Assembly: GCF_003667445.1 (NCBI RefSeq)
Contig: NZ_RCTF01000004.1
Location: 186,001 to 250,000 of the forward strand
Reading direction: 5' to 3'
DNA from: Xanthobacter tagetidis
GTDB lineage: Bacteria > Pseudomonadota > Alphaproteobacteria > Rhizobiales > Xanthobacteraceae
DNA length: 64,000 nt
The notes under the pieces were generated by a model that made no database searches, was not told the origin of the DNA, and saw only the letters and a list, made by a program, of their open reading frames with translations. Made by a program: the position numbers and the translations under genes. Below, in pieces: positions 9,501 to 17,625 of this stretch (position 1 is the first letter of the stretch; the number at the start of each line of letters is the position of its first letter).

Positions 9501-9819
9501 GGCGATCGAGGCGAGCCGGCTCCGGCTGCGGCCGATCCTGATGACCTCGCTCGCCTTCATCATGGGCGTGGTGCCGCTGGTGCTGTCGGTGGGCGCCGGC
9601 GCCGAGATGCGCCGGGCCATGGGCATCGCGGTGTTCTCGGGGATGATCGGCGTGACCTTCTTTGGCATCTTCCTGACGCCGGTGTTCTACGTGATGCTGC
9701 GCGCGCTCTCCGGCAACCGCCCGCTAACCCAGCACGGCCCGGCCCCGCTCGTCGCCGAGCCGGCCGGGCACGGCGCCCCCGCCATGCCGGCCCCGGCCGC
9801 GCACAGGGCGGAGGAGTGA
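6592..9819 (+). CDS. RND-family multidrug efflux permease (HAE1 type)
   Basis: 1075-residue inner-membrane proton antiporter, the normal length for AcrB/MexB homologues. It begins with the family-typical NLSKFFIDRPIFAGVLSVLI, a first transmembrane helix, then the large periplasmic porter domain with YPGANPIVIAETVSTPLEE and GVEDMLYMSS. TM4 carries the proton-relay pair in LAIGIVVDDAIVVVENVER, and TM10 the Lys in GLSAKNAILIVEF. A second porter half with the NGFTNSSNSG loop lies near residue 625. The C-terminus after TM12 is a Pro/Ala-rich cytoplasmic tail. It is the partner of the adaptor upstream and probably falls under the divergent LysR regulator. Substrate range cannot be read from sequence; amphiphilic drugs, dyes and solvents are typical for the family. 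Confidence 0.96.
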   Translation: MNLSKFFIDRPIFAGVLSVLIFLAGLIAMRAMPISEYPEVSPPQVVVRATYPGANPIVIAETVSTPLEEAINGVEDMLYMSSQATTDGIMTLTVTFRLGTDPDRAQQLVQNRISQAEPRLPEEVRRLGVTTVKSSPDLTMVVHILSPNNRYDTTYLRNYAVLNVKDRLARIEGVGQVQIFGAGDYSMRVWLDPQKVAEHGLSAANVVNEIRAQNVQAAAGVVGASPSQPGVDLQLSINAQGRLASVEEFGEIVVKSGTGGEIVRLRDIARIELGAAEYALRSLLDNKQAVAVPLFQAPGSNAIRIADEVQRVMAEIKQNMPEGVDYAIVYDTTQFVRASIDAVVHTLLEAVLLVVLVVIVFLQTWRASIIPLLAVPVSIVGTFAVMYVMGFSVNALTLFGLVLAIGIVVDDAIVVVENVERNIEEGLSPRAATYKAMQEVSGPIIAIALVLIAVFVPLAFISGLTGQFYRQFALTIAISTVISAINSLTLSPALAALLLKGHDAPKDRLTRVMDALFGWFFRGFNRAFSAASRGYGGIVGRIVTRRVVMMGLYLVIIALTVGVFRAVPSGFVPGQDKQYLVGFAQLPDGATLDRTEEVIRKMSEIALKEPGIESAIAFPGLSINGFTNSSNSGIVFVTLKPFEERRDPHLSGNALAMALNMKFAAIPEAMIAMFPPPPVSGLGTIGGFKLQIEDRVGLGYAALDEATKAFLGKAMQAPEIAGLFSSYQVNVPQLYADIDRVKARQLGVAVTDVFETMQIYLGSTYVNDFNKFGRTYTVRVQADAPFRARAEDVGQLKVRSQSGEMIPLSALLKVRSAAGPERAMRYNGFLTADVNGGAAPGFSTGQAQAAVERIARETLPKGFDFEWTELTYQEILAGNSAIYVFPLAIFLVFLVLAAQYESLMLPLAIIMIVPTGLFAALTGVWLSGGDNNVFTQIGLFVLVGLSAKNAILIVEFARELEFAGRTPIQAAIEASRLRLRPILMTSLAFIMGVVPLVLSVGAGAEMRRAMGIAVFSGMIGVTFFGIFLTPVFYVMLRALSGNRPLTQHGPAPLVAEPAGHGAPAMPAPAAHRAEE

Positions 9820-9840
9820 GAACAGCTTCGCGGGCTGTCG

Positions 9841-9965
9841 ACACCCCCTCCCCTGCCCCTCCCCACCAGGGGGAGGGGAGGCTTCACGTGGAGGGCGTCA
9901 CGCCCTTCCCGATCGCGACGTGAAAACCCCTCCCCCTTGTGGGGAGGGGATTGGGGTGGGGGTGT
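9841..9965. repeat. Long inverted repeat pair after the efflux permease
   Basis: Left arm 9841-9889 begins ACACCCCCTCCCC and contains CCCTCCCC-ACCAG-GGGGAGGGG, itself a hairpin. Right arm 9920-9965 contains CCCCTCCCCC-TTGT-GGGGAGGGG and ends GGGGTGGGGGTGT, the inverse of the left end; both arms also carry the matched CTTCACGT/ACGTGAAA edge. The whole can fold as two small hairpins or one long stem. It sits between the end of the permease and the convergent sulfite-oxidase-like gene, so it probably serves as a transcript end for both. Confidence 0.75.
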
Positions 9966-9990
9966 CAGAACGCCCGCGACGCAGAAGATG

Positions 9991-10022
9991 AATGCTCCGG
10001 TCAAGCCGGAGCATGACGGCGG
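9991..10022. repeat. Single REP-like palindrome
   Basis: ATGCTCCGG-TCAAG-CCGGAGCAT followed by GACGGCGGG, the same family as the elements at 6128, 27145 and 57669. It lies 8 bp from the stop codon of the convergent sulfite-oxidase-like gene and may form its 3' hairpin. Confidence 0.8.
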
Positions 10023-10029
10023 GAGCGCC

Positions 10030-10713
10030 TCAGTCGTCGGAGTAGCGCTGCTCCGCCCAGGGATCGCCGCGCATGTGGTAGCCGCGCTCCTCCCAGAAGC
10101 CGGCCTTGTCGGCGGCGATGAAGTCGATGGACTTCAGCCACTTGGCGCTCTTCCAGAAATAGAGGTGCGGCACCACGAGGCGCATGGGGCCGCCATGCTC
10201 GCGGGTGAGCGGCGCGCCCGCCCACGCATGGGCGAGCAGTGCGTCTTCCGACGCGAAGTCCTCCAGCAGCAGGTTGGTGGAATAGCCGTCGAACGAGTGC
10301 AGCATCACCGCCACCGCATGGGGCGCGGGCATCACCAAATCGAGCAGGTCATGGGTGGAGACGCCCTGCCAGGTGTTGTCGTAGCGCGACCAGGTGGTGA
10401 CGCAGTGGATGTCGTTGACGAAGCTCTTCTGCGGCAGCGCCAGGAAGGCGTCCCAGTCGAGCGAGACGGGGTTCTCCACCGCCCCCGACACGTCGAGCCG
10501 GAAGCGCATGGGCGGCACCATGGGCTGGATGCCGAGGTCGAGCACCGGCCAGTCCTTCACCAGATGCTGGCCCGGCGGCAGGCGCTCGCCCTCGGGCCGC
10601 GCCACGCGGCCGGTTAGGAACTTGCCCTCCTGCGCCCAGCGCAGCTTGGTGCGGGTGAGCTTGGTGTCTTCCGGCGGCCCGTCCGGGGCGCCCGCGTCGG
10701 AGAGGTCGGTCAT
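10030..10713 (-). CDS. Sulfite-oxidase-like molybdopterin oxidoreductase (YuiH type)
   Basis: 227 residues matching the oxidoreductase molybdopterin-binding domain. The Mo-coordinating Cys lies in NDIHCVTTWSRYDNTWQGVS, followed by the cofactor-site region HSFDGYSTNLLLEDF, the REHGGPMRLVVPHLYFWKSAKW motif (quoted in parts), and IDFIAADKAGFWEERGYHMRGDPW typical of the YuiH subfamily. The ATG at 10713 is preceded by GGAGG in the right place. There is no Tat or Sec signal, so it should be cytoplasmic, unlike MsrP/YedY. Its physiological substrate is unknown in most members. It is convergent with the efflux operon and divergent from ddlB, in the position where murB would be expected in a full dcw cluster. 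Confidence 0.88.
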   Translation of the reverse strand: MTDLSDAGAPDGPPEDTKLTRTKLRWAQEGKFLTGRVARPEGERLPPGQHLVKDWPVLDLGIQPMVPPMRFRLDVSGAVENPVSLDWDAFLALPQKSFVNDIHCVTTWSRYDNTWQGVSTHDLLDLVMPAPHAVAVMLHSFDGYSTNLLLEDFASEDALLAHAWAGAPLTREHGGPMRLVVPHLYFWKSAKWLKSIDFIAADKAGFWEERGYHMRGDPWAEQRYSDD

Positions 10714-10927
10714 GGCATCCTCCGGGTCAAGGCCGTGATGTTGCGTCAAGATTAGCACGATGCGGCGGCGCGCGCCGCGGGGCGCGGAGTGGCATCGGGG
10801 CGCGGTGCCCATTATGGATTTGGGAAGGGTTCGGCGGTGGAATGCGCGCTGCCGGCCGGCCGCGGCTGCGGCGCGCCTCCGCGCGCCCGGCCTGCGCGCC
10901 CGCGCGGCACATGAGGAACGAGACGCG

Positions 10928-11848
10928 ATGACGAAACACGTGGCGGTGCTGATGGGCGGCTGGTCCGCCGAGCGCGAGGTGTCCCTGAGGTCCGGCGCCG
11001 CCTGCGCCGCGGCGCTCGAAGCCGAGGGCTACCGCGTCACTCGTGTCGACGTGGGGCGCGACGTCGCCGAAGTGCTGGCCCGCCTGAAACCCGACGTCGC
11101 GCTCAACGTGCTGCACGGGCGGCCGGGCGAGGACGGCACCATCCAGGGCATTCTGGAGATCCTGCGCATCCCCTATTCCCATTCCGGCGTGCTCGCCTCG
11201 GCGCTTGCCATGGACAAGGCGCAGGCGCGAATCACCCTGGCGGCGGCCGGCGTGCCGGTGGCGGCGGGGCGCACCGTATCGCGCGCCGAGGCGGCGGCCG
11301 GCCATGTCATGGAGCCGCCTTACGTGCTGAAGCCGATCTGCGAGGGGTCGAGCTTCGGCGTGTTCATCGTGCGCGAGGACCAGGCCCACCCGCCCCAGGA
11401 ACTCCACCGGGACGACTGGTCGTTCGGCGAGCTTCTGCTCGCGGAACGCTTCATTCCCGGGCTTGAGCTGACCTGCGGCGTCATGGGCGAGGACGCCCTC
11501 GGCGTGATCGAGATCGAATCGGCGCACAAGTTTTACGACTACGAAAGCAAGTATGCGCCCGGCGGCTCGATCCACATCCTTCCGGCCCGGATTTTACCTG
11601 AAGTTTACCAGCACGTGCGGATGTTGAGCGTGACGGCGCACCGAGCTCTCGGCTGCCGGGGGGTGTCGCGATCCGACTTCCGATACGACGAGCGCACCGG
11701 AGACATCTCCGGTCTCGTCTGCCTGGAGGTCAACACCCAGCCCGGAATGACCGAGACCTCGCTCGTGCCCGATATGGCAGCCCATGCGGGCATATCGTTC
11801 GGCGAGCTTGTCAAATGGATGGTCGAGGACGCGTCGCTCCAACGCTGA
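10928..11848 (+). CDS. ddlB: D-alanine--D-alanine ligase
   Basis: 306-residue ATP-grasp ligase that makes the D-Ala-D-Ala dipeptide for peptidoglycan. Motifs in order: VLMGGWSAEREVSLRSG near the N-terminus, the LHGRPGEDGTIQGILE loop, SGVLASALAMDKAQ, the ATP-binding PPYVLKPICEGSSFGV, and the C-terminal metal site LEVNTQPGMTETSLVPDMA. The ATG at 10928 follows GAGGAACGAGACGCG. It is the first gene of the local dcw block; murC and murB, which normally precede it in this order, are not upstream here. FtsQ starts inside its last 34 bp. Confidence 0.96.
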   Translation: MTKHVAVLMGGWSAEREVSLRSGAACAAALEAEGYRVTRVDVGRDVAEVLARLKPDVALNVLHGRPGEDGTIQGILEILRIPYSHSGVLASALAMDKAQARITLAAAGVPVAAGRTVSRAEAAAGHVMEPPYVLKPICEGSSFGVFIVREDQAHPPQELHRDDWSFGELLLAERFIPGLELTCGVMGEDALGVIEIESAHKFYDYESKYAPGGSIHILPARILPEVYQHVRMLSVTAHRALGCRGVSRSDFRYDERTGDISGLVCLEVNTQPGMTETSLVPDMAAHAGISFGELVKWMVEDASLQR

Positions 11849-12789
11849 AGCCGAACAGGCCCGCGGCGCCGCGTCCGGCCGCGGTGCCGCCGGACCGACA
11901 CAAGCGCCTGCCGCCCGAGCCGCGGCCGGCGAGCCGCCTGTCCCTGCTGCTGCGCCGCCTCTCCGTGCGCCTCGCCGCCTCCAGCCTCGGCCGGCGCGGG
12001 GCGAGCCTACTCACCGTGGCGGTGATCGGCGGCTTCGCGCTCTACGGCACCGTCATCGGCGGCCATGTGCAGGAGGCCAAGGAGATCGGCCTCGACATCG
12101 CCGACGCGGCGGCCAACATCGCCGGCTTCAAGGTGGTGCAGGTGAACCTGTCGGGCCAGAATCACGTGACCCCGGCGGCGATCCTGGAGGCGGCCGGCAT
12201 CAAGTCCTCCACCTCGATCCTGTTCGTGCACGCCGACGAGACCCGCGCGCGCCTCGAAGCCATGCCGTGGATCCAGTCCGCGAGCGTGCGCAAATTCTAT
12301 CCCGACCGCATCGACATCGCGATCACCGAGCGGGTGCCGTTCGCGCTCTGGCAGATCAACGGCGAGATCAACGTGATCGGCCGCGACGGCCGCATCATCG
12401 CGCCCTATTCGGACGATCCGCGCTACATCAACCTGCCCATCGTCGTCGGCGAGGGCGCCGACAGGAGGGTGGGCGACATCGTCGACGCGCTGGCGCGCAT
12501 CCCGGTGATCGCCGACCAGGTGCGCGCCGCCATCCTGGTGGCCGACCGGCGCTGGACGCTGAAGATGCGCAACGGGGTCGACGTGCGCCTGCCCGAGGAG
12601 GGCCTCGAAGGCGCGCTGACCCAGCTTGCCGACCTCGACCGGGACAGGAAGCTCTTGTCCCGCGACATCACCATCATCGACCTGCGTCTTCCCGACCGCG
12701 TCGCGGTGCGCCTGTCCGACGCCGCGGCGGACGCGCGGGCGCAGGCGATCAAGGCCCGGGCCAAGGCGAGGAAGGGAGGCGCGACATGA
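11815..12789 (+). CDS. ftsQ: Cell division protein FtsQ
   Basis: 324-residue bitopic divisome protein. The cytoplasmic N-terminus of about 65 residues is Pro/Arg-rich, followed by a transmembrane helix (LTVAVIGGFALYGTVIGG), the POTRA domain with VSGQNHVTPAAILEAAG-like sequence (VNLSGQNHVTPAAIL, MPWIQSASVRKFYPDRIDI), and the beta domain with ALWQINGEINVIGRDGRII. It connects cytoplasmic and periplasmic division proteins and recruits FtsB/FtsL. The ATG at 11815 overlaps ddlB by 34 bp, and the stop overlaps the ftsA start as ATGA, so the three genes are translationally coupled. The long basic N-terminus is typical of alphaproteobacteria. Confidence 0.94.
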   Translation: MDGRGRVAPTLKPNRPAAPRPAAVPPDRHKRLPPEPRPASRLSLLLRRLSVRLAASSLGRRGASLLTVAVIGGFALYGTVIGGHVQEAKEIGLDIADAAANIAGFKVVQVNLSGQNHVTPAAILEAAGIKSSTSILFVHADETRARLEAMPWIQSASVRKFYPDRIDIAITERVPFALWQINGEINVIGRDGRIIAPYSDDPRYINLPIVVGEGADRRVGDIVDALARIPVIADQVRAAILVADRRWTLKMRNGVDVRLPEEGLEGALTQLADLDRDRKLLSRDITIIDLRLPDRVAVRLSDAAADARAQAIKARAKARKGGAT

Positions 12790-14114
12790 GCAGGCACAGG
12801 CTCGCCCAGGGTTTCGCGCCGAAGATGCGCCCGCTGCCGCCGCGCAAGAGCGGCATCGTCGGCGTGCTCGACATCGGCACCGGCAAGGTGGTGTGCGCCA
12901 TCGCCCGGCTGAAGCCGCGCGGCGCCTCCGACGTACTCACCCGCCGTACCCATGCGGTGGACGTGCTCGGCATCGGCCACACCCGCGCCCACGGCATCAA
13001 GGGCGGCGCGGTGGTGGACATGGCGAAGGCCGAGCTCGCCATCCGCCAGGCGGTGGACATGGCCGAGCGCGCCGCCGGCGTGCAGATCGCCTCCGTGGTG
13101 GTCGGGGTCTCGGGCGGGCGCCTCGCCTCCCAGCATTACGAGGCCGCGGTGCGCATCGCCGGGCCGGCGGTGGAGGAATTCGACATCCGCCGCGTGCTGG
13201 AGGCCGCCTCCACCTACGGGGTGGGCGACGGCCGGGCCGTGATGCACGCGCTGCCGGTGGGCTATTCGCTCGACGGCCGGCGCGGCATCGGCGAGCCGTG
13301 CGGCATGCTCGGCCGCGAGCTGGGCGTCGACATGCATGTCATCACCGCCGACCTCACGGCGCTCAAGAACCTCGTGCTCTGCATCGAGCGCTGCCATCTC
13401 TCGATCGAGGCCATGGTGGCCGCGCCCTATGTGGCGGCGCTCTCCTCGCTCACCGACGACGAGATGGAGCTGGGCGTCACCCTCATCGACATGGGGGCCG
13501 GCACCACCACCTTCTCCATCGTCCAGGGCGGCCACTGCATCCATGTGGACGGCATCGCCATCGGCGGCCAGCACATCACCAACGACGTCGCCCGCGGCCT
13601 GCCCGCGCGCCTCGCCGACGCCGAGCGCATGAAGGCGCTGCACGGCGCCGTGGTGGCGGTGTCCTCGGACGACCACGACATGCTCACCGTGCCGCCGCTC
13701 TCCGGCGAGCCGCGCGACCAGCCGCACATGGTGCCGAAGTCGCGCCTCGTCACCATCGTGCGTCCGCGCGCCGAGGAGATCGTCGAACTGATTCGCGACC
13801 GGCTGAAGGCGACGGGCCATGCCTCCGACGCCGGCCGGCGCATCGTGCTCACCGGCGGGGCGGCGCAGCTCCAGGGGCTGCCGGACCTCGTCGCCCGCGT
13901 GATCGGGCCGCAGGTGCGCATCGGCCGCCCGCTCGGCGTGTCGCGCCTGCCGGAAGCCGCGCGCGGGGCCGCATTCGCGGTCACGGCGGGCCTTCTCGTC
14001 TATCCGCAGGTGGCCGGGCTCGAACATTTCGAACCGCGCCGCCGGCAGGCCGCCAACGGCGAGGCGCCGGGATATTTCGGCCGCGTCGGACGCTGGCTGA
14101 GGGACAGCTTTTAG
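12786..14114 (+). CDS. ftsA: Cell division protein FtsA
   Basis: 442-residue actin-like ATPase that tethers FtsZ polymers to the membrane. Phosphate-1 motif is GVLDIGTGKVVCAIA (residues about 18-32), the SHS2-type 1C insertion spans roughly residues 95-175, phosphate-2 is TLIDMGAGTTTFSI and the adenosine motif is IVLTGGAAQLQGLPDL. The C-terminal FGRVGRWLRDSF is the amphipathic membrane-targeting helix. The start overlaps the ftsQ stop (ATGA). It is followed by an 89-bp gap before ftsZ that contains two TTAACC half-sites resembling CtrA boxes. Confidence 0.96.
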   Translation: MSRHRLAQGFAPKMRPLPPRKSGIVGVLDIGTGKVVCAIARLKPRGASDVLTRRTHAVDVLGIGHTRAHGIKGGAVVDMAKAELAIRQAVDMAERAAGVQIASVVVGVSGGRLASQHYEAAVRIAGPAVEEFDIRRVLEAASTYGVGDGRAVMHALPVGYSLDGRRGIGEPCGMLGRELGVDMHVITADLTALKNLVLCIERCHLSIEAMVAAPYVAALSSLTDDEMELGVTLIDMGAGTTTFSIVQGGHCIHVDGIAIGGQHITNDVARGLPARLADAERMKALHGAVVAVSSDDHDMLTVPPLSGEPRDQPHMVPKSRLVTIVRPRAEEIVELIRDRLKATGHASDAGRRIVLTGGAAQLQGLPDLVARVIGPQVRIGRPLGVSRLPEAARGAAFAVTAGLLVYPQVAGLEHFEPRRRQAANGEAPGYFGRVGRWLRDSF

Positions 14115-14116
14115 AC

Positions 14117-14150
14117 ATGGTTAACGATCGGTGCCGTAGAAATTAACCAG
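14117..14150. promoter_or_regulatory. Inverted CtrA-type half-sites before ftsZ
   Basis: ATGGTTAA at 14117-14124 is TTAACCAT on the minus strand, and TTAACCAG at 14143-14150 is nearly the same on the plus strand, separated by 18 bp. TTAACCAT and TTAA-N7-TTAA are the known binding sequences of the alphaproteobacterial cell-cycle regulator CtrA, which acts at ftsZ and ftsQA promoters in Caulobacter. The location, within 60-90 bp of the ftsZ start and right after the ftsA stop, is where an ftsZ-specific promoter would lie. Spacing is not the canonical N7. Confidence 0.5.
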
Positions 14151-14203
14151 GCACGATTCGTGAAGCGCGGGCCGCGTAGGGTCGGGTTCGACGGAGCAAC
14201 AGC

Positions 14204-16075
14204 ATGACGATCAATCTTCAGATGCCCGACATTCGTGAGCTTCGTCCGCGGATCACGGTGTTCGGTGTGGGCGGCGCCGGTGGCAATGCCGTCAACAACA
14301 TGATCGAGGCCGGCCTCAACGGGGTCGAGTTCGTGGTGGCGAACACCGACGCCCAGGCGCTGGCGCTGACCAAGGCGCAGCGTGTGGTGCAGATGGGCGT
14401 GGCGGTGACCGAGGGCCTCGGCGCCGGCTCCCAGCCGGAAGTCGGCCGCGCCGCCGCCGAGGAAGTCCTCGACGAGATCCGCGACCACCTCTCGGGCTCC
14501 CACATGGTCTTCATCACCGCCGGCATGGGCGGCGGCACCGGCACCGGGGCCGCCCCGGTGGTGGCCCGCGCGGCGCGCGAGCTCGGCATCCTGTGCGTCG
14601 GCGTGGTGACCAAGCCGTTCCACTTCGAGGGCGCCCGCCGCATGCGGGTGGCCGAGCACGGCATCAACGAACTGCAGAAGAGCGTCGACACGCTCATCGT
14701 CATCCCGAACCAGAACCTGTTCCGGGTCGCCAACGAGAAGACCACCTTCGCCGACGCCTTCGCGATGGCGGACCAGGTGCTCTATTCGGGCGTCGCCTGC
14801 ATCACCGACCTGATGGTGAAGGAAGGCCTCATCAACCTCGACTTCGCCGACGTGCGCGCCGTGATGCGCGACATGGGCAAGGCGATGATGGGCACCGGCG
14901 AGGCCTCGGGCGACAAGCGCGCCCTCCAGGCGGCGGAAGCCGCCATCGCCAATCCGCTGCTGGACGAGACCTCCATGCGCGGCGCCGGCGGCCTGCTGAT
15001 CTCCATCACCGGCGGCAAGGACCTGACCCTGTTCGAGGTGGACGAGGCAGCGACCCGCATCCGCGAGGAAGTGGACCCGGACGCCAACATCATCCTCGGC
15101 GCTACTTTCGACGAGGGCCTGGAAGGCATCATCCGCGTCAGCGTGGTGGCGACCGGCATCGATCCGGCGGTGATCCCCGAGCAGGTGATCCCGGCCGACC
15201 GCTTCCCGGACCTCCAGGGCCGCAAGATGTCGAACGCCGGCCGCGCCGCCGTCGAGGCGACCCGTGAGGCGCAGATCCGCAGCGCGGTGGCCGCCATCTC
15301 CGCCGAGGACCTGATCGGCCTCGAAGCGGAGACCGCCGGCCTCGCCCCCCAGGCCGACCCGTTCGCGCCGGAGCCGGTGCGCCAGGATCGGATGCAGGAG
15401 CGGTCCGCCGTCGCCATCGACGAGGTGACCATCCGCCAGGCGGCGCCCAAGCCCTCCTTCTTCGTCGAGCCCGAGGCCGCGCCCGAGGCGCCGGTGCCGG
15501 TGGAGGACGACTTCGCCCCCTACATCCCGCCGCAGGGCCAGCGCCCGCGTCCGCCGCGCATGCCGCGCCTGGAGGAGCTGCCGCTGCCGGCGCAGAACCA
15601 GATCCGCGCCCAGCGCGGCGAGGCTCCGGCCGAAGGCCAGGGCGACAAGAAGCGCATGAGCCTGCTCCAGCGCCTCGCCAATGTGGGCCGCCGCGAGGAG
15701 CCCGAGGCCGCCGAGCCGCAGCGCCGCGACCAGCCCAGCATGCGCGCCCCCGGCCGTCCCCCCGAAGGCCGTCCCGAGGGCCGTGCGATGGAGCCGCGCG
15801 GCCAGCGCCCGCCGATGGCGCCGCCGGCCGAACCGCGCGGCATGGATCCGCGGGCCGGCGAGCGTCGCCCGCGTCCTCAGGGTGAGCGTCCGATGGGTGA
15901 GCGTCCGATGGGCGATGCGCGTCCGACCCTGCCGCAGCGCCCCGGCGATCCGGTGTCCGAATTCGCCAAGCGCCCCGCGCCCCGTCCGGCCGCGGAAGTG
16001 CCCCAGCGCGCCATGCCGCACGACGACGACGAGCAGCTGGAGATTCCCGCCTTCCTGCGCCGGCAGGCCAACTGA
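14204..16075 (+). CDS. ftsZ: Cell division GTPase FtsZ
   Basis: 623-residue tubulin homologue that forms the Z ring. The core (residues about 12-320) has the nucleotide loop [18 protein letters not shown], the tubulin signature [15 protein letters not shown], and the T7 loop around [15 protein letters not shown]. Residues about 325-605 are a long, acidic-to-neutral disordered linker rich in Pro, Arg, Glu and Gln, including a tandem repeat GERPM at DNA 15881-15910. The last residues, [14 protein letters not shown], are the conserved C-terminal peptide that binds FtsA and other partners. The length well above the roughly 380-residue E. coli form is due only to the linker and is usual in this order. 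Start at 14204 follows GGAGCAACAGC. A strong hairpin terminator follows. Confidence 0.98.
   Translation: MTINLQMPDIRELRPRITVFGVGGAGGNAVNNMIEAGLNGVEFVVANTDAQALALTKAQRVVQMGVAVTEGLGAGSQPEVGRAAAEEVLDEIRDHLSGSHMVFITAGMGGGTGTGAAPVVARAARELGILCVGVVTKPFHFEGARRMRVAEHGINELQKSVDTLIVIPNQNLFRVANEKTTFADAFAMADQVLYSGVACITDLMVKEGLINLDFADVRAVMRDMGKAMMGTGEASGDKRALQAAEAAIANPLLDETSMRGAGGLLISITGGKDLTLFEVDEAATRIREEVDPDANIILGATFDEGLEGIIRVSVVATGIDPAVIPEQVIPADRFPDLQGRKMSNAGRAAVEATREAQIRSAVAAISAEDLIGLEAETAGLAPQADPFAPEPVRQDRMQERSAVAIDEVTIRQAAPKPSFFVEPEAAPEAPVPVEDDFAPYIPPQGQRPRPPRMPRLEELPLPAQNQIRAQRGEAPAEGQGDKKRMSLLQRLANVGRREEPEAAEPQRRDQPSMRAPGRPPEGRPEGRAMEPRGQRPPMAPPAEPRGMDPRAGERRPRPQGERPMGERPMGDARPTLPQRPGDPVSEFAKRPAPRPAAEVPQRAMPHDDDEQLEIPAFLRRQAN
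15881..15910 (+). repeat. 15-bp tandem repeat in the FtsZ linker
   Basis: Two identical 15-bp units, GGTGAGCGTCCGATG, lie head to tail and a third begins at 15911 before diverging. They encode the repeated GERPM pentapeptide in the disordered linker. This is a likely site of in-frame length variation between strains. Confidence 0.85.
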
Positions 16076-16104
16076 CCTGCTCTCGCGGATGTAACAAAGG
16101 CCCC

Positions 16105-16138
16105 GGGGCCGCGCCACGCACGCGGCCCCAATTCATTG
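16105..16138 (+). terminator. Terminator after ftsZ
   Basis: A perfect 9-bp stem, GGGGCCGCG at 16105-16113 and CGCGGCCCC at 16121-16129, encloses a 7-base loop and is followed by the AT-rich ATTCATTGATATTT. There is no long T run, but the position 30 bp after the ftsZ stop supports termination. A TTAA-N8-TTAA pair at 16143-16158 lies just beyond. Confidence 0.7.
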
Positions 16139-16258
16139 ATATTTAACAATATTTTTAATATGCACCGCAGTAACAGGCGGTAAGCAAGCGTGATTTGGCG
16201 CCGCAGCCTCATCCGACTACGGTTCACCCAACGCCTCGGGCGATTCCCGGTTCCGCTG

Positions 16259-16277
16259 TTTCCGAATTATTCGGGAA
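16259..16277. promoter_or_regulatory. Operator-like palindrome before lpxC
   Basis: CCGAAT-T-ATTCGG with flanking matched TT/AA pairs, 8 of 9 pairs overall, about 95 bp upstream of lpxC in the otherwise gene-free 16076-16368 gap. The AT-rich centre marks it out from the GC-rich background. No known regulator is suggested by the sequence. Confidence 0.3.
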
Positions 16278-16368
16278 AGATCGGCGAAAGTGGGAACGCA
16301 AGGTGATGTTTTGGGGGAGGGAAGTGGGCAGCCTTCGGGTCGCCATTCCCTGAAGAACGGTGCGGAAC

Positions 16369-17304
16369 ATGCAGACCACGCTCGCTCGTGAGATCACCCT
16401 GAAGGGGGCCGGCGTCCACGCCGGGGTCGAGGCGACCGTCACGCTGAAGCCCGCGAGCGCCAATACCGGTACCGTCTTCGTCCGTTCCTTCGCCGACCAG
16501 TCTCCCCGCAAGGCCACCGTCTCCCACAAGTCCGTCCAGGCCACCGACCTCGCCACCGTGCTGGGCGATCGCTCCGGCGCCCTGGTCTCCACCGTCGAGC
16601 ATCTCCTGTCCGCCTTCGCCGGCCTCGGCGTCGACAATGCGACGGTCGAGATCGACGGCCCCGAGGTTCCGATCCTCGACGGCAGCGCCGCCGAATTCGT
16701 GGACGCCATCGACGACGCCGGCGTGGTCGAGCTGCGCGGCCGCCGCAAGTATCTCAAGGTCCTCAAGCCCGTCCGGGTCGAGAACGGCGCCTCCTTCGGC
16801 GAGCTTCTCCCCTACGACGCCGGCTTCCGCCTCGAAGTGGAGATCGACTTCTCCCACGAGCTGATCGGCCGCCAGCGCTTCGCCGCCACCATGAACCCCG
16901 GCGTGTTCCGCCGCGAGCTGGCGCCCGCCCGCACCTTCGGCTTCCTCAAGGACGTGGAGCGCCTGCGCTCGGCCGGCTACGCCCGCGGCGCAGCGCTGGA
17001 GAACACCGTCTGCCTCGACGAGGCCGGCGTGCTCAACCCCGAGGGCCTGCGCTTCGACGACGAGTTCGTGCGCCACAAGGCGCTGGACGCGGTGGGCGAT
17101 CTGGCGCTCGCCGGCCTGCCGCTGCTGGCCCGCTACCGCTCGTTCCGCGGCGGCCACAAGCTGAATTTCGCGGTGGTGGACGCGCTGCTCGCCGACCGCT
17201 CGGCCTTCGCCGTGGTCGAGGAGGCTGCCCGTCCGGTGCGCGACACGGTGGGTGTCGACATCGGCGTCTCCGCCCCGGTGCCGGTGTTCGCCCCGGACGT
17301 CTGA
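16369..17304 (+). CDS. lpxC: UDP-3-O-acyl-N-acetylglucosamine deacetylase
   Basis: 311-residue zinc amidase performing the committed step of lipid A synthesis. The zinc ligands are visible in STVEHLLSAFAGLG (first His) and in RHKALDAVGDLALAG (second His and Asp); the catalytic His lies in FRGGHKLNFAVV, and the LDGSAAEFVDAI signature is intact. The ATG at 16369 gives MQTTLAREITL, the usual N-terminus; a GTG 9 bp upstream is the alternative. It follows ftsZ as in most Proteobacteria and has its own upstream gap of about 290 bp containing the ftsZ terminator and an AT-rich stretch. A strong terminator follows at 17336. Confidence 0.97.
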   Translation: MQTTLAREITLKGAGVHAGVEATVTLKPASANTGTVFVRSFADQSPRKATVSHKSVQATDLATVLGDRSGALVSTVEHLLSAFAGLGVDNATVEIDGPEVPILDGSAAEFVDAIDDAGVVELRGRRKYLKVLKPVRVENGASFGELLPYDAGFRLEVEIDFSHELIGRQRFAATMNPGVFRRELAPARTFGFLKDVERLRSAGYARGAALENTVCLDEAGVLNPEGLRFDDEFVRHKALDAVGDLALAGLPLLARYRSFRGGHKLNFAVVDALLADRSAFAVVEEAARPVRDTVGVDIGVSAPVPVFAPDV

Positions 17305-17335
17305 TCGCCGCGGCCCGACTTTCGTCAACCTCCTC

Positions 17336-17370
17336 ACCCGGCGGGTTCTCCCGCCGGGTTTTCCTTTTTT
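17336..17370 (+). terminator. Strong rho-independent terminator after lpxC
   Basis: ACCCGGCGGG at 17336-17345, loop TTCT, and CCCGCCGGGT at 17350-17359 form a perfect 10-bp stem followed by TTTTCCTTTTTT. It separates lpxC from bamD. The rest of the 17305-17625 gap holds no gene I can support; CCTTAACCCC and CTATAGAAACG near 17570-17588 may belong to the bamD promoter. Confidence 0.95.
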
Positions 17371-17625
17371 GGCGCCCCGCCGGGGTCCCCCGTGCCCTCC
17401 GCTGTGGCCCACACGACACGCCCTGCCCAAGGAAATGCTTTGCCGGCCGGTTGCTGCCACAATACCGGCCGAAAATTCCCCTACCCGCATCTGCGGCAAG
17501 GCGCGGGCGGGCCGAAGGCCGAGAGCAGAGCCGGGGGGCGGCGGCGATCGCGACGCGATTTCCTTAACCCCGAAGCTTCTATAGAAACGCAGCAGCCGAA
17601 CGGCGCGGCACGGAAACGGATCGTG

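Noticed and set aside
16143..16158. CtrA box between ftsZ and lpxC
   Set aside because: TTAA-N8-TTAA has the wrong spacing and lies in an AT-rich stretch where TTAA is expected by chance.
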